This document shows, piece by piece, positions 26,784 through 35,023 of a DNA stretch of 56,113 nucleotides (positions within the stretch are counted from its first letter, which is position 1; every line of letters begins with the position of its first letter). The notes under the pieces were generated by a model. The model saw nothing but the letters and a program-made list of their open reading frames with translations, did no database searches and was not told the DNA's origin. The translations under genes were made by a program, and so were the position numbers. The stretch is from Tomitella cavernea (GTDB taxonomy: Bacteria > Actinomycetota > Actinomycetes > Mycobacteriales > Mycobacteriaceae), in the NCBI RefSeq assembly GCF_016599145.1, contig NZ_JAENKO010000009.1, positions 1 through 56,113 of the forward strand, in the 5' to 3' direction.

Positions 26784-28094
26784 TCAGCCGAGAACGCGGG
26801 CGAGGTAGTCGTTCCCGAACACGCGGTCGGGGTCGACCTCGTCCCGTACAGCGACGAAGTCGTCGAACCGCGGATAGGCGGGACGCAGGTCCGCCGCGGC
26901 CCGGCGGTGGAGCTTGCCCCAGTGGGGCCGGCCGTCGACCGACCGTGCGATGTCCTCCACCGCGCGGAAATACCGCCGCTGGTCCTGCTTCCAATACATG
27001 TGGACCGCGACATAGGCGGTGTCGCGTCCGTGTGCGGTGGAGAGCCACACGTCGTCCGCCGCGGCGAAGCGCACCTCGATGGGGAATCCGATCCGGTGTC
27101 CACCGTCGGTGAGGAGCCGGTCGATCCTCTCGAGCACGCCGGGCAGCTCCGCGACCGGGACCGCGTACTCCATCTCCCGGAAACGCACGCGCCGCGACGA
27201 GGCGAACACGCGGTGCGCGGCGTCGGTGAATTCACGCGCGGAGAGCAGGCGTGCCGCCAGCGCGTTGGCCCGCGGGATGATCGCGGGCACGCGGGTGGAC
27301 ACCGCGTTGATCCCGCCGAAGACGGTGTTGGACAACAGCTCGTCATCGATATAACCGCGGATCCGGCCGACGGGTCGCAGCGGCGTCGCTCCGGGCAGCC
27401 GGGTGTTGCGTTTGGTGAGGACGCGGTGCGTGTGCGGCCACCAGTAGAACTCGAAATGGTCGACTGATGTGCGGATGCGTTCGAGGTCGGACAGTACCGC
27501 GTCGAGCGGTTCGGGCCTTTCCTCCGCGTGCATCACATAGGCGTTGCGGCAGGCGATCGTCATCGTAGTGATGACGCCGAGCGCGCCGAGGCCCAGCCGG
27601 GCGGCCTCGAAGAGTGTGGGGTTCCGCTCCGCGGAGCACGTCACCACCTCGCCCGTGGCCGTGACGATCTCGAGCCCGACGACTTGTGTGGCCAGGCCGC
27701 CGAAGGCCGCGCCGGTGCCGTGGGTGCCGGTGGCGATGGCGCCGGCGAGCGTCTGCATGTCGATATCGCCGAGGTTGATCATCGACAGGCCCAGTGACCA
27801 CAGCAACTCGTTGAGACGTTCCAGGCGGGTGCCGGCGTAGACGGTGACATGTGCACCCTCGGACGTGGGCACGACGGCGGCGATGCCGGTGAGACGGTCC
27901 AGGTGGATCTGCATCCCCGTGGTCACCGCGACCGGTGTGAACGAGTGCCCCGCGCCGACCGCCTTGACCGGGAGTCCGGTGGCGGCGGCCTGCTGTATCA
28001 GGCCCGCGACCTCCTCCGCGTCCGCGGGGTGCGCGACGGCCTGTGGTTCGGCGTGGGCGCAATCCGCCCAGTTCCTCCATGTAGTACCGGTCAC
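26784..28094 (-). CDS. FAD-dependent D-arabinono-1,4-lactone oxidase family protein
   Basis: A sugar-lactone/alditol oxidase of the vanillyl-alcohol-oxidase superfamily. The 436-aa product begins TGTTWRNWADCAHAEPQ, has the FAD-binding block PVKAVGAGHSFTPVAV and MINLGDIDMQTLAGAIATGTHGTG, and ends with the family-specific HWGKLH motif. Relatives oxidise aldono-lactones or L-gulono-lactone with O2 or a dehydrogenase acceptor. GTG 28094 is chosen because a well-spaced promoter ends seven bases before it, which implies a leaderless start. A GTG six bases upstream (28100) or a frame extension to 28199 is less likely. It diverges from a TetR gene. Confidence 0.87.
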   Translation of the reverse strand: MTGTTWRNWADCAHAEPQAVAHPADAEEVAGLIQQAAATGLPVKAVGAGHSFTPVAVTTGMQIHLDRLTGIAAVVPTSEGAHVTVYAGTRLERLNELLWSLGLSMINLGDIDMQTLAGAIATGTHGTGAAFGGLATQVVGLEIVTATGEVVTCSAERNPTLFEAARLGLGALGVITTMTIACRNAYVMHAEERPEPLDAVLSDLERIRTSVDHFEFYWWPHTHRVLTKRNTRLPGATPLRPVGRIRGYIDDELLSNTVFGGINAVSTRVPAIIPRANALAARLLSAREFTDAAHRVFASSRRVRFREMEYAVPVAELPGVLERIDRLLTDGGHRIGFPIEVRFAAADDVWLSTAHGRDTAYVAVHMYWKQDQRRYFRAVEDIARSVDGRPHWGKLHRRAAADLRPAYPRFDDFVAVRDEVDPDRVFGNDYLARVLG

Positions 28095-28100
28095 ATTCAC

Positions 28101-28129
28101 AGTATGGACTGGACGGTGGTCCAAGGCAA
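28101..28129 (-). promoter_or_regulatory. Promoter of the lactone oxidase gene
   Basis: On the minus strand -35 TTGCCT (28129-28124), 17-bp spacer, and -10 CATACT (28106-28101). The predicted +1 falls at the GTG start (28094 or 28100), so the mRNA would be leaderless. Confidence 0.6.
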
Positions 28130-28303
28130 TTCGGGCCAGCGTGTCCGATCCTAGTGCGGCGGCCGGTGCCCGTAAGGTCCGCTGTGGTGAAAAGATCACA
28201 GGCAGTGGAATGTGATCCAGGAGAGAGGCTCGGGTCGCGACGAGCGACGCGGCAAGTGGATCCGGGGCACCGGCCCCGGTCTGGCAGTCAGGACGGTAGA
28301 CAG

Positions 28304-28981
28304 GTGACAGGTCGAATGGCGAACACTCGGTTGCCCGCGGAAGAGCGCCGTGGGCAGTTGGTGCACGCGGCGCTGACTTTGGCGGAGGCGGAAGGGTTCG
28401 GGTCCGTCACGATCCGCCGCGTGGCCGACGAGGCCGGGGTGTCGCTCGGCGTAGTGCACTACTGCTTCGAAAGCAAAGAGGAGTTGATGTCCGCGGCCAT
28501 CAGCAACATCGTCGCAATGCTCGGTGAGACGATGGCCGAGGCCTACGCTCCGGACGACGGCGCAGAGCAGGTGCCGCAGGGGCGCGAGGGTATGCACGAG
28601 TACCTGCGCCGCGGGGTACAGCGGATGTGGGGGCTGATCGAGTCCACCCCCAACGTCCAGCTGCTCACCTACGAGATCACCACCTACGCGCTGCGCCGGG
28701 GTGCGGGGCAGGAGGGGTCCGAGCGGGACGCCGCCGCACATGCGCTGGCCGCGCGCCAGTACATCGTCACGGATTCGGTGGCCGTCGAGTTCCTCGAAGA
28801 GGCCGCCCGCGCGTCCGGTATCGAGTGGGCCCGGCCGGTGGAGTATGTGGCACGCGTGGCGTTGACTTTCATCGACGGGCTTGTTCTGCGCTGGCTGGTC
28901 GACCGCGATACGGAGGCGGCGCAGACCCAGCTGGACGACTTCACGGCGTTCGTGGTGGAACTCGCCGTCGACGCGGGCTGA
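28304..28981 (+). CDS. TetR-family transcriptional regulator
   Basis: A 225-aa TetR protein with its helix-turn-helix at about residues 15-60 (RRGQLVHAALTLAEAEGFGSVTIRRVADEAGVSLGVVHYCFESKEELMSAAI) and a C-terminal ligand domain. GTG 28304 follows an AGGACGG site; ATG 28316 is an in-frame alternative. The sequence AGGACGGT at 28290-28297 is also half of the palindrome upstream of fadD (30861-30877), so this regulator may control the neighbouring acyl-CoA synthetase (inference). It converges on fadD through a strong hairpin and diverges from the lactone oxidase. Confidence 0.87.
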   Translation: MTGRMANTRLPAEERRGQLVHAALTLAEAEGFGSVTIRRVADEAGVSLGVVHYCFESKEELMSAAISNIVAMLGETMAEAYAPDDGAEQVPQGREGMHEYLRRGVQRMWGLIESTPNVQLLTYEITTYALRRGAGQEGSERDAAAHALAARQYIVTDSVAVEFLEEAARASGIEWARPVEYVARVALTFIDGLVLRWLVDRDTEAAQTQLDDFTAFVVELAVDAG

Positions 28982-28992
28982 CCGCGCGCGCC

Positions 28993-29041
28993 CTGCGGGT
29001 CTCCGCAGGCCGGTCCCGGCCCGGTCTGCGGAGGCCCGCAG
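28993..29041. terminator. Bidirectional hairpin between tetR and fadD
   Basis: Sixteen-base arms (28993-29008 and 29026-29041) pair at all but one position, which is a G-T wobble, around a 17-nt loop. It fills the 60-bp gap between the converging genes and abuts the fadD stop. Confidence 0.75.
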
Positions 29042-30838
29042 TCACTTGGCGTACAGGGCCTCGATGTCGTCCGCATAGGTGGACGTGACGACATTGCGCT
29101 TGAGCTTGAGCGTGGGAGTGAGCTCGCCGCCTTCCACCGTGAAATCCGTGGTGAGCACGGAGAACTTCTTGACCTGTTCCGCCCGCGATACGGCCGCGTT
29201 GGCCGTCTGCACCGCGGAGTCGATCTCCGCGACCAGGTCCGGGTCTGTGGCCAGCGCGGCCATCGACGTGCCGGCGGGCTTCCCGTTGCGCTCGAGCCAA
29301 CCCGGGACCGCCTCGGGGTCGAGGGTGATGAGCGCGGCGATGAACGGCTTCGCGTCGCCGACCACCATCGCCTGGCTGATGAGCGGATGCGCCCGCAGGC
29401 TGTCCTCGAGGCCGCTCGGGGCCACGTTCTTGCCGGCCGCGGTGACGATGATCTCCTTCTTGCGCCCCGTGATGAACAGGTAGCCGTCCTCGTCGAGCCT
29501 GCCCAGGTCGCCGGTGTGGAACCAGCCGTCGCGGATCGAGTCGGCGGTGGCGGTCGCATTGTTCCAGTAACCGCCGAAGACGACGTTGCCCTTGAGTAGC
29601 ACCTCGCCGTCGTCGGCGATCTTGACGGCGCAGCCCTCCACCGGCCTGCCCACCGATCCGATACGTTGCGCCTGCGGCGTGTTGACGGTGACGGCCGCGG
29701 TGGTCTCGGTGAGCCCGTAACCCTCGTATATGGTGACGCCGACGCCGCGGTAGAAGTGGCCGAGCCGTGCACCGAGGGGGCCGCCGCCGGACACTGCGGC
29801 CTCGCACCTGCCGCCGAGCGCCGCCTTGAGCTTGCTGTAGACGAGTTTGTCGAAAAGCGTGTGTTTGAGGTTGAGGAGCAGGCCGGGGCCGCCGGTGTCG
29901 AGCGACCTGCTCCATTCGATCGCGGTGGCCTCGGCGGCCGCGAAGATCCGGCCCTTGCCCCCGTCTTCGGCCTTCTGCTTCGCGGTGTTGTACACCTTCT
30001 CGAAGACCCGGGGGACGGACAGGACGAAGGTGGGCTGGAACACGGCGAAGTGATCGACGAGATTCGCGATGTCGGCGGTGTGGCCCACGGTGATCTTGGA
30101 CATGAACGCGCCGACCGAGATGGCGCGGGCGAAGATGTGCGCCAGCGGCAGGAACAGCAGCGTGCTCTTGCCCTCGGTCATCATGTCGCCCAGTGCGGCA
30201 CTGGCCGCGACGCCCTCGGAGAGCAGGTTGAAGTGGGTGAGTTGCGCTCCCTTGGGGCGGCCGGTGGTTCCCGAGGTGTACACCAGGGTGGCCGCGTCGC
30301 CGGCGCGTACGGCCGTGCGTCGGGCCGTGACATCGTCGTCGCCGACCTGGGCGCCGCGTTCGACGAGCACGTCGATCGCGCCGCGATCGGCGTCGAGCAG
30401 CAGCAGTTCCCCGACGTTGTCGAGGCGGTCGACGACGTCCCGTGTGACGGCGGCATGCTCCTCCGACGCGACGATGAGCATCCGGCTGCCCGAATCCGAG
30501 AGGATCCACTCAGCCTGTTCCGCGGAGGAGGTCTCGTAGATCGCGACCGTGCACGCGCCGACCGTCCAGATGGCGAAGTCCAGCGCCACCCACTCGTACC
30601 GGGTGGGCGACATCAGGGCGACGCGGTCGCCATGCTTGATTCCGGAGGCGATGAGCCCCTTGGCCAACGCCGTCACCTCGTCGGCGAACTGCGTCGCGGT
30701 GACGTCCGTCCACGCGCCCGCGACGACCCGCCTGAACGGCACGAAGTGCGGGGCCTCCCGGGCGTATCGGTAGACGGTGGCAGAAAGCGAATCGTCGTCG
30801 GCGATCGTGTACGACGCCTGAACCGCCAGCTCTGTCAT
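29042..30838 (-). CDS. fadD: Long-chain fatty acyl-CoA synthetase (FadD15-like)
   Basis: Activates fatty acids to acyl-CoA through an acyl-adenylate. The 598-aa enzyme shows the AMP-binding motif LVYTSGTTGRPKGAQLTH, the YEGYGLTETTAA motif and GWFHTGDLGRLDEDGYL with RKKEIIVTAAGKNVAP at the C-terminal lid. It resembles long-chain FadD15-type ligases rather than fatty-acyl-AMP ligases, since no insertion disrupts the C-terminal domain. ATG 30838 is supported by an AAGGGGG site five bases upstream. A 17-bp perfect palindrome precedes it and suggests repression by a TetR-type factor. It fits the surrounding lipid-degradation genes. Confidence 0.93.
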   Translation of the reverse strand: MTELAVQASYTIADDDSLSATVYRYAREAPHFVPFRRVVAGAWTDVTATQFADEVTALAKGLIASGIKHGDRVALMSPTRYEWVALDFAIWTVGACTVAIYETSSAEQAEWILSDSGSRMLIVASEEHAAVTRDVVDRLDNVGELLLLDADRGAIDVLVERGAQVGDDDVTARRTAVRAGDAATLVYTSGTTGRPKGAQLTHFNLLSEGVAASAALGDMMTEGKSTLLFLPLAHIFARAISVGAFMSKITVGHTADIANLVDHFAVFQPTFVLSVPRVFEKVYNTAKQKAEDGGKGRIFAAAEATAIEWSRSLDTGGPGLLLNLKHTLFDKLVYSKLKAALGGRCEAAVSGGGPLGARLGHFYRGVGVTIYEGYGLTETTAAVTVNTPQAQRIGSVGRPVEGCAVKIADDGEVLLKGNVVFGGYWNNATATADSIRDGWFHTGDLGRLDEDGYLFITGRKKEIIVTAAGKNVAPSGLEDSLRAHPLISQAMVVGDAKPFIAALITLDPEAVPGWLERNGKPAGTSMAALATDPDLVAEIDSAVQTANAAVSRAEQVKKFSVLTTDFTVEGGELTPTLKLKRNVVTSTYADDIEALYAK

Positions 30839-30860
30839 GGAACCCCCTTCTGTGGCCGGT

Positions 30861-30877
30861 AGGACGGTGACCGTCCT
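30861..30877. promoter_or_regulatory. 17-bp palindrome (AGGACGGT-G-ACCGTCCT) upstream of fadD
   Basis: Perfect inverted repeat 23 bp before the fadD start codon and 21 bp downstream of a TATGGT -10-like box (30904-30899, minus strand). A bound repressor would block elongation. The TGAGTCAA half-site of the 17.3-kb operators also occurs nearby at 30891-30898. Confidence 0.55.
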
Positions 30878-31005
30878 CACCTGGTCGCTGTGAGTCAAAC
30901 CATAGCGGATGCGTTCCGTCGCGGCGAGGGCGGTTACCCGTCGGTAGAACTCGCGCCGTCGCGGTGCCGGTTCGTGCGGCGCCCCGGCAGTGCGATGATC
31001 GCGCA

Positions 31006-31710
31006 GTGCCATTCTTCGCGGGGGTCGAGGGCAAGGTGTTCTACCGCCGTTGGCGGGCAGCGGAGGCGTCCGGTGCGCCGCCCGCGGTGATACTGCTGCA
31101 CGGGCTCGGCCAGCACAGCGGTGATTACGGCGGGTTCGCGCGGCTTCTCACCCGGCGCGGTATGGAGGTGTGGGGGCTGGACCACGTGGGCCACGGAATG
31201 ACGGAGGGCGAGCCGGGGCGGATCGGGCCGATGGACGGGCTCGTCGAGAACGCGCGCCGCCTGACCGCCCTGGCCGGACAGGGCGGCGGTCCGGGCCCGG
31301 TGCTGGTCGGCCACTCGCTGGGCGCCGTCGTGGCCGCCGAACTCGCGATGCGGTCCCCGCGACCGTGCGCCGGACTGGTGCTGTCCGGCGTCCCGTTCGC
31401 GGCGCCGGACCGCGGACGGTCCCCGCGGCCGGGGGACGACGCACCCGAGGTGGTGGCACGGCGCGAGGAGATCGACGGTATGCGCCGGCGCTTCTTGCGC
31501 GATACCGGCACGCCGACTCTGGTACTGCATGGCGCCGATGACCGCATGGTGCCGGCGGAGGGGCTGGTCCGGGCCCTGCGCGGCCGTGGCGGCATCCGCG
31601 TGGTCGTGTACGACGGGGCGGGGCACGATCTTCCGCACGAGCACGTCCGCGTCGAAGTGGCGGACGCGATCGCAGGGTTCACCGCCGGTCTCAGTGATCC
31701 GCGGGGGTGA
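31006..31710 (+). CDS. Alpha/beta hydrolase, monoacylglycerol-lipase-like
   Basis: A 234-aa serine hydrolase. HGLGQHSGDYGGFARLL near the start, LDHVGHGMTEGEPGRI, nucleophile motif VLVGHSLGAVVAAEL, Asp in LHGADDRMVP and His in DGAGHDLPHEH form the complete monoglyceride-lipase pattern. At 234 residues it is shorter than most family members (about 270-280), the cap region after the nucleophile being reduced. GTG 31006 follows GATGAT by six bases and may be leaderless. It diverges from fadD, so lipid release and fatty-acid activation could share control. Confidence 0.85.
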   Translation: MPFFAGVEGKVFYRRWRAAEASGAPPAVILLHGLGQHSGDYGGFARLLTRRGMEVWGLDHVGHGMTEGEPGRIGPMDGLVENARRLTALAGQGGGPGPVLVGHSLGAVVAAELAMRSPRPCAGLVLSGVPFAAPDRGRSPRPGDDAPEVVARREEIDGMRRRFLRDTGTPTLVLHGADDRMVPAEGLVRALRGRGGIRVVVYDGAGHDLPHEHVRVEVADAIAGFTAGLSDPRG

Positions 31711-31724
31711 TCCGGCCGGGGTCG

Positions 31725-32477
31725 TCAGGCGACGGTGAGCGGTGCGCTCATCGCGTAGGGGGCGGAGGCCGGCGACACACGGTTGAGCTCCCACCGCCAG
31801 ACTGCGTGCTCGAGCTCCACCGCGGTCGTGCCGACGGCGTCGGCGGCCGCCGTGACGAGCGCGTCGACGGAGCGGGGGCCGGGGACGTCGGACGCATGCG
31901 CGATACCGAGCGCATCGGCGACGAACCACGTGGTCAGCGAGCCGGGCAACACGCCGGGTGCGCCCGCGAGCATCAGCAGGTACGCCCAGTTGATCTCGTC
32001 GGTGGCGCTGGAGGCGGAAAGCCAGGCGTCGCGTATCGCCCGATGGTGTTCCGTGTCGTGCGCGGCGGCCCGCAGGTCTTCCACGGTGTCGACGCCGAAG
32101 GCGTGCATTCTCTCGGCGGCGTCCTGGATCGCCATGGCGCGCACTGCGTTCGCGTCCCCGTAGGGCATCTTGTAGCGGCCGACCTTTCCGCTCCACACCA
32201 ACGATCCACCCACCTGCTCGAACGTCCGCAGCAGATCCCTTGCGCCGTCGACCACGTCTTCGACGCCCTGGGCGTGCCGATACGCCCGATACCTGTCGAC
32301 AGTGAGAACCGACTTGTCATACTGCGCGGCGGTGGACTGCACCGCGTCGATGATGCAGAGCGCCAAGCTGTCGTGGAAGCGATCGTGGCGCGTCCACGTG
32401 CGCGGTTCGCCGAGCCGTACCCGCACTGCTCTGACGAAGGCGTCCGCAGGGTCGTCGGATTCGGCGGTGCTCGTCAC
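31725..32477 (-). CDS. Hypothetical protein, possible HhH-GPD-like fold
   Basis: I cannot assign a function to this 250-aa soluble protein. It has FHDSLALCIIDAVQSTAAQYD near residue 35, a basic-aromatic segment (DRYRAYRHAQG), and WAYLLMLAGAPGVLPGSLTTWFVADALG around 170-200. The last block loosely resembles the helix-hairpin-helix glycosylase-like segment (LxLxGxPxVKPDxxxxRFV) of DNA glycosylase-fold proteins, but the usual Lys/Asp residues are not conserved, so activity is doubtful. GTG 32477 has GAGGGG six bases upstream. It converges on the lipase-like gene with 14 bp between. Confidence 0.7.
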   Translation of the reverse strand: MTSTAESDDPADAFVRAVRVRLGEPRTWTRHDRFHDSLALCIIDAVQSTAAQYDKSVLTVDRYRAYRHAQGVEDVVDGARDLLRTFEQVGGSLVWSGKVGRYKMPYGDANAVRAMAIQDAAERMHAFGVDTVEDLRAAAHDTEHHRAIRDAWLSASSATDEINWAYLLMLAGAPGVLPGSLTTWFVADALGIAHASDVPGPRSVDALVTAAADAVGTTAVELEHAVWRWELNRVSPASAPYAMSAPLTVA

Positions 32478-32778
32478 GGTCGCCCCTCACATGTCGGCTT
32501 CGATGCCCGCCGGCGCCGGGTCCGCACCGTGGTCCGGCGGCCCCGGGCGCGCCGACGCACCCTCTGCCTGACGCATCGCATGCCGTGACGCGGCTGTTAC
32601 CTTTCCGCGCGCCGGGTCCGAGATGCGGACCGGGTCTGCGCGGGCGATCCCGGAGGGGGCGGCCGGGCGGCACCGGACACGCCGCTGAGGGGCGTGGAGA
32701 CGCACGGGGCCGACCCCCGTGTCGCGACGGGGACGCGGCGCGGGGCCCGCTGCCCGAATGGTATAAAATGCTGGGCAA
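32478..32778. other. 301-bp intergenic region between the hypothetical and helicase genes
   Basis: A divergent promoter region. I see no gene in it. Most is very GC-rich; only the last 20 bases, containing the TATAAA box for the helicase, are AT-rich. Confidence 0.6.
32762..32767 (+). promoter_or_regulatory. -10 box of the DEAD-box helicase gene
   Basis: TATAAA lies 11 bases before the ATG, so the leader would be only about five bases long. No clear -35 or ribosome site is seen. An AT-rich box stands out in this GC-rich context. Confidence 0.55.
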
Positions 32779-34809
32779 ATGAATGATGATAACAGCGTCG
32801 GCCCTCGCGCGAGCGACCCTCTTCCCGCCGACGAGCCCACTCCCACTGAAGACACCTCGGTAGACGACACTGACGCCTCGGTAGACGACTCTTCCGAAGA
32901 CGACACGTCCACCGACGACGAACGGCGCGAGGGTGCGCGTCCGGCGGGTGAACGGGCCCCGGGCGGTGGCGACGCCGCCGTGCCGTCGGCCGGGGGGGCC
33001 GCTCCGGTTGCGGCGTCCTCGGACGAGCTGTCCTTCGCCGATCTGGGCATCGCGCCCGAGGTTCTGCGGGCGCTCGGCGACGTGGGCTACGAGACGCCGT
33101 CGCCGATCCAGGCCGAGACCATCCCCTTGCTGCTGGCCGGCCGCGACGTTGTGGGGCTGGCACAGACCGGCACGGGCAAGACCGCCGCCTTCGCGGTGCC
33201 CGTGCTGAGCCGGATCGTCCCCGGCGGCAAGAAGCCGCAGGCGCTGGTGCTCGCCCCCACCCGCGAGCTCGCGCTGCAGGTGTCCGAGGCCTTCGGAAGC
33301 TACTCGGTCCATCAGCCGGGCGTGCACGTCCTGCCGATCTACGGCGGCCAGAGCTACGGAGTTCAGCTGTCCGGCCTGCGCCGCGGCGTCCAGGTGGTGG
33401 TCGGCACGCCCGGCCGCATCATCGACCACCTTGACAAGGGCACGTTGGACCTGAGCGAACTCGAGTTCCTCGTGCTCGACGAGGCCGACGAGATGCTCAA
33501 GATGGGCTTCCAGGAGGACGTCGAGCGTATCCTGGCCGACACCCCGGAGTCCAAGCAGGTCGCGTTGTTCTCTGCCACGATGCCGGCGGGGATCCGCAAA
33601 TTGTCCAAGCGGTACCTCGACGATCCGGCCGAGGTCACCATCAAGGGCAAGACGGCGACAGCCCGCAACATCACCCAGCAGTGGGTGTCCGTGTCGAACC
33701 AGCGCAAGCTCGACGCGCTCACGCGCATCCTCGAGGTCGAGGATTTCGACGCGATGATCATCTTCGTGCGCACCAAGCAGGCGACCGAGGACCTCGCGGA
33801 GAAGCTGCGCGCACGGGGGCTCGCCGCCGCGGCCATCAACGGCGACATCGTCCAAGCGCAGCGTGAGCGCACCATCGGCCAACTCAAGGACGGCCGGATC
33901 GACATCCTCGTGGCGACGGACGTGGCGGCGCGAGGACTCGACGTCGACAGGATCTCGCATGTCGTCAACTACGACATCCCGCACGACACCGAGGCCTACG
34001 TGCACCGTATCGGTCGCACCGGTCGTGCCGGGCGTGCCGGGCAGGCGCTGCTGTTCGTCTCTCCACGCGAGACCCGTCTGCTCAAGGCGATCGAACGTGC
34101 CACACGCCAGCCGCTCCAGGAGATGAGCCTTCCGACGGTCGACGACGTCAACGCCCAGCGGGTGTCGAAGTTCGCCGATTCGATCACCGCGAGCCTCGAA
34201 GCGCCGATGGTGGAGCTGTTCCGCCAGTTGATCGAGGAGTACCAGCGCGAGCACGACGTGCCGATGGTCGACATCGCGGCGGCGTTGGCGACACAGTCCA
34301 GGGACGGGGAGTCGTTCCTGCTGGCGCCGGAGCCCGAGCGCCGTGACCACGGCAAGGGACGCAAGAACGACCGGGACCGCGGCGACCGGGACCGCGGCGG
34401 GCGTGATCGGTCGCGGGGCCGCAACGGCACGGAGTTCTCTACGTACAAGATCCAGGTGGGTCGTCGTCATGGCGTGCAGCCGGGTGCGATCGTCGGTGCG
34501 CTCGCCAACGAGGGCGGCCTGGGCCGCGCGGACTTCGGCCACATCAGCATCCGGGGCGAGTATTCGCTGGTGGAGCTGCCCGCGGGCCTGTCTCGTGAGA
34601 CGTTCGCGGCCTTGCGTCACACGCGGGTCTGCGGTGAGCTGATCGACCTCAAGCCGGACAGCGGTCCGCCGTCCGGGCGTCCGGGGCCCAACGCCGGGAA
34701 GGGCCGCGGCAGCGGACACCGCAAGGGCGGCCGGGGGCCGCGTGACGGAGAGCATGGAGATAAGCGCTCGGGCGGCGCGCGACGGAAGTGGGACGGCCCG
34801 CGCGGATAG
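32779..34809 (+). CDS. deaD: DEAD-box ATP-dependent RNA helicase (DeaD/CsdA type)
   Basis: Unwinds structured RNA, likely in ribosome assembly and cold adaptation. The 676-aa protein has an acidic Asp/Ser/Thr-rich N-terminal extension of ~80 residues, then the helicase core: AQTGTGKTAAF, PTRELALQV, FLVLDEADEMLKMGF, SATMP, IIFVRTKQATEDL, ATDVAARGLDVDRI and HRIGRTGRAGR. Downstream are a dimerisation-like region, an Arg/Asp/Gly-rich linker (DRDRGDRDRGGRDRSRG), a DbpA-type RNA-binding fold (YKIQVGRRHGVQPGAIVGALANEGGL) and a basic Gly/Arg tail. It is transcribed from a near-leaderless promoter. The long acidic N-terminus may be specific to this lineage. Confidence 0.95.
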   Translation: MNDDNSVGPRASDPLPADEPTPTEDTSVDDTDASVDDSSEDDTSTDDERREGARPAGERAPGGGDAAVPSAGGAAPVAASSDELSFADLGIAPEVLRALGDVGYETPSPIQAETIPLLLAGRDVVGLAQTGTGKTAAFAVPVLSRIVPGGKKPQALVLAPTRELALQVSEAFGSYSVHQPGVHVLPIYGGQSYGVQLSGLRRGVQVVVGTPGRIIDHLDKGTLDLSELEFLVLDEADEMLKMGFQEDVERILADTPESKQVALFSATMPAGIRKLSKRYLDDPAEVTIKGKTATARNITQQWVSVSNQRKLDALTRILEVEDFDAMIIFVRTKQATEDLAEKLRARGLAAAAINGDIVQAQRERTIGQLKDGRIDILVATDVAARGLDVDRISHVVNYDIPHDTEAYVHRIGRTGRAGRAGQALLFVSPRETRLLKAIERATRQPLQEMSLPTVDDVNAQRVSKFADSITASLEAPMVELFRQLIEEYQREHDVPMVDIAAALATQSRDGESFLLAPEPERRDHGKGRKNDRDRGDRDRGGRDRSRGRNGTEFSTYKIQVGRRHGVQPGAIVGALANEGGLGRADFGHISIRGEYSLVELPAGLSRETFAALRHTRVCGELIDLKPDSGPPSGRPGPNAGKGRGSGHRKGGRGPRDGEHGDKRSGGARRKWDGPRG

Positions 34810-34810
34810 C

Positions 34811-34827
34811 GTTCCCACTCGTGGAAC
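34811..34827 (+). terminator. Small bulged hairpin after the helicase gene
   Basis: GTTCC(C)AC pairs with GTGGAAC around a 2-nt loop, followed by TCGTTTCAGTTT. A weak candidate terminator. Confidence 0.3.
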
Positions 34828-34934
34828 TCGTTTCAGTTTGAGCGGTGCCCGGCGATCCGACACGCCGCAGAGTTTCTGCGCAGCGCGTCAACCGGCGGGG
34901 GGGCCGCTGAATGGAACGTGTTCTTGTAGTGCTC

Positions 34935-34963
34935 TTCACAAGTGCTGCCCGACCGTTTATGTT
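34935..34963 (+). promoter_or_regulatory. Promoter of the adh-aldH operon
   Basis: -35 TTCACA (34935-34940), 17-bp spacer, -10 TATGTT (34958-34963), predicting a ~54-nt leader before ATG 35024. The inverted repeat CTTGT-N10-ACAAG (34923-34942) covers the -35, and the palindrome GTTCGAAC (34961-34968) overlaps the -10 end. AGGACGGT, the half-site of the fadD palindrome, follows at 34970-34977. Confidence 0.6.
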
Positions 34964-35023
34964 CGAACCAGGACGGTGCGCCCTCCCGGGCGTCTCCGAG
35001 GTTCGACGAAAGGCCAGACGGGC

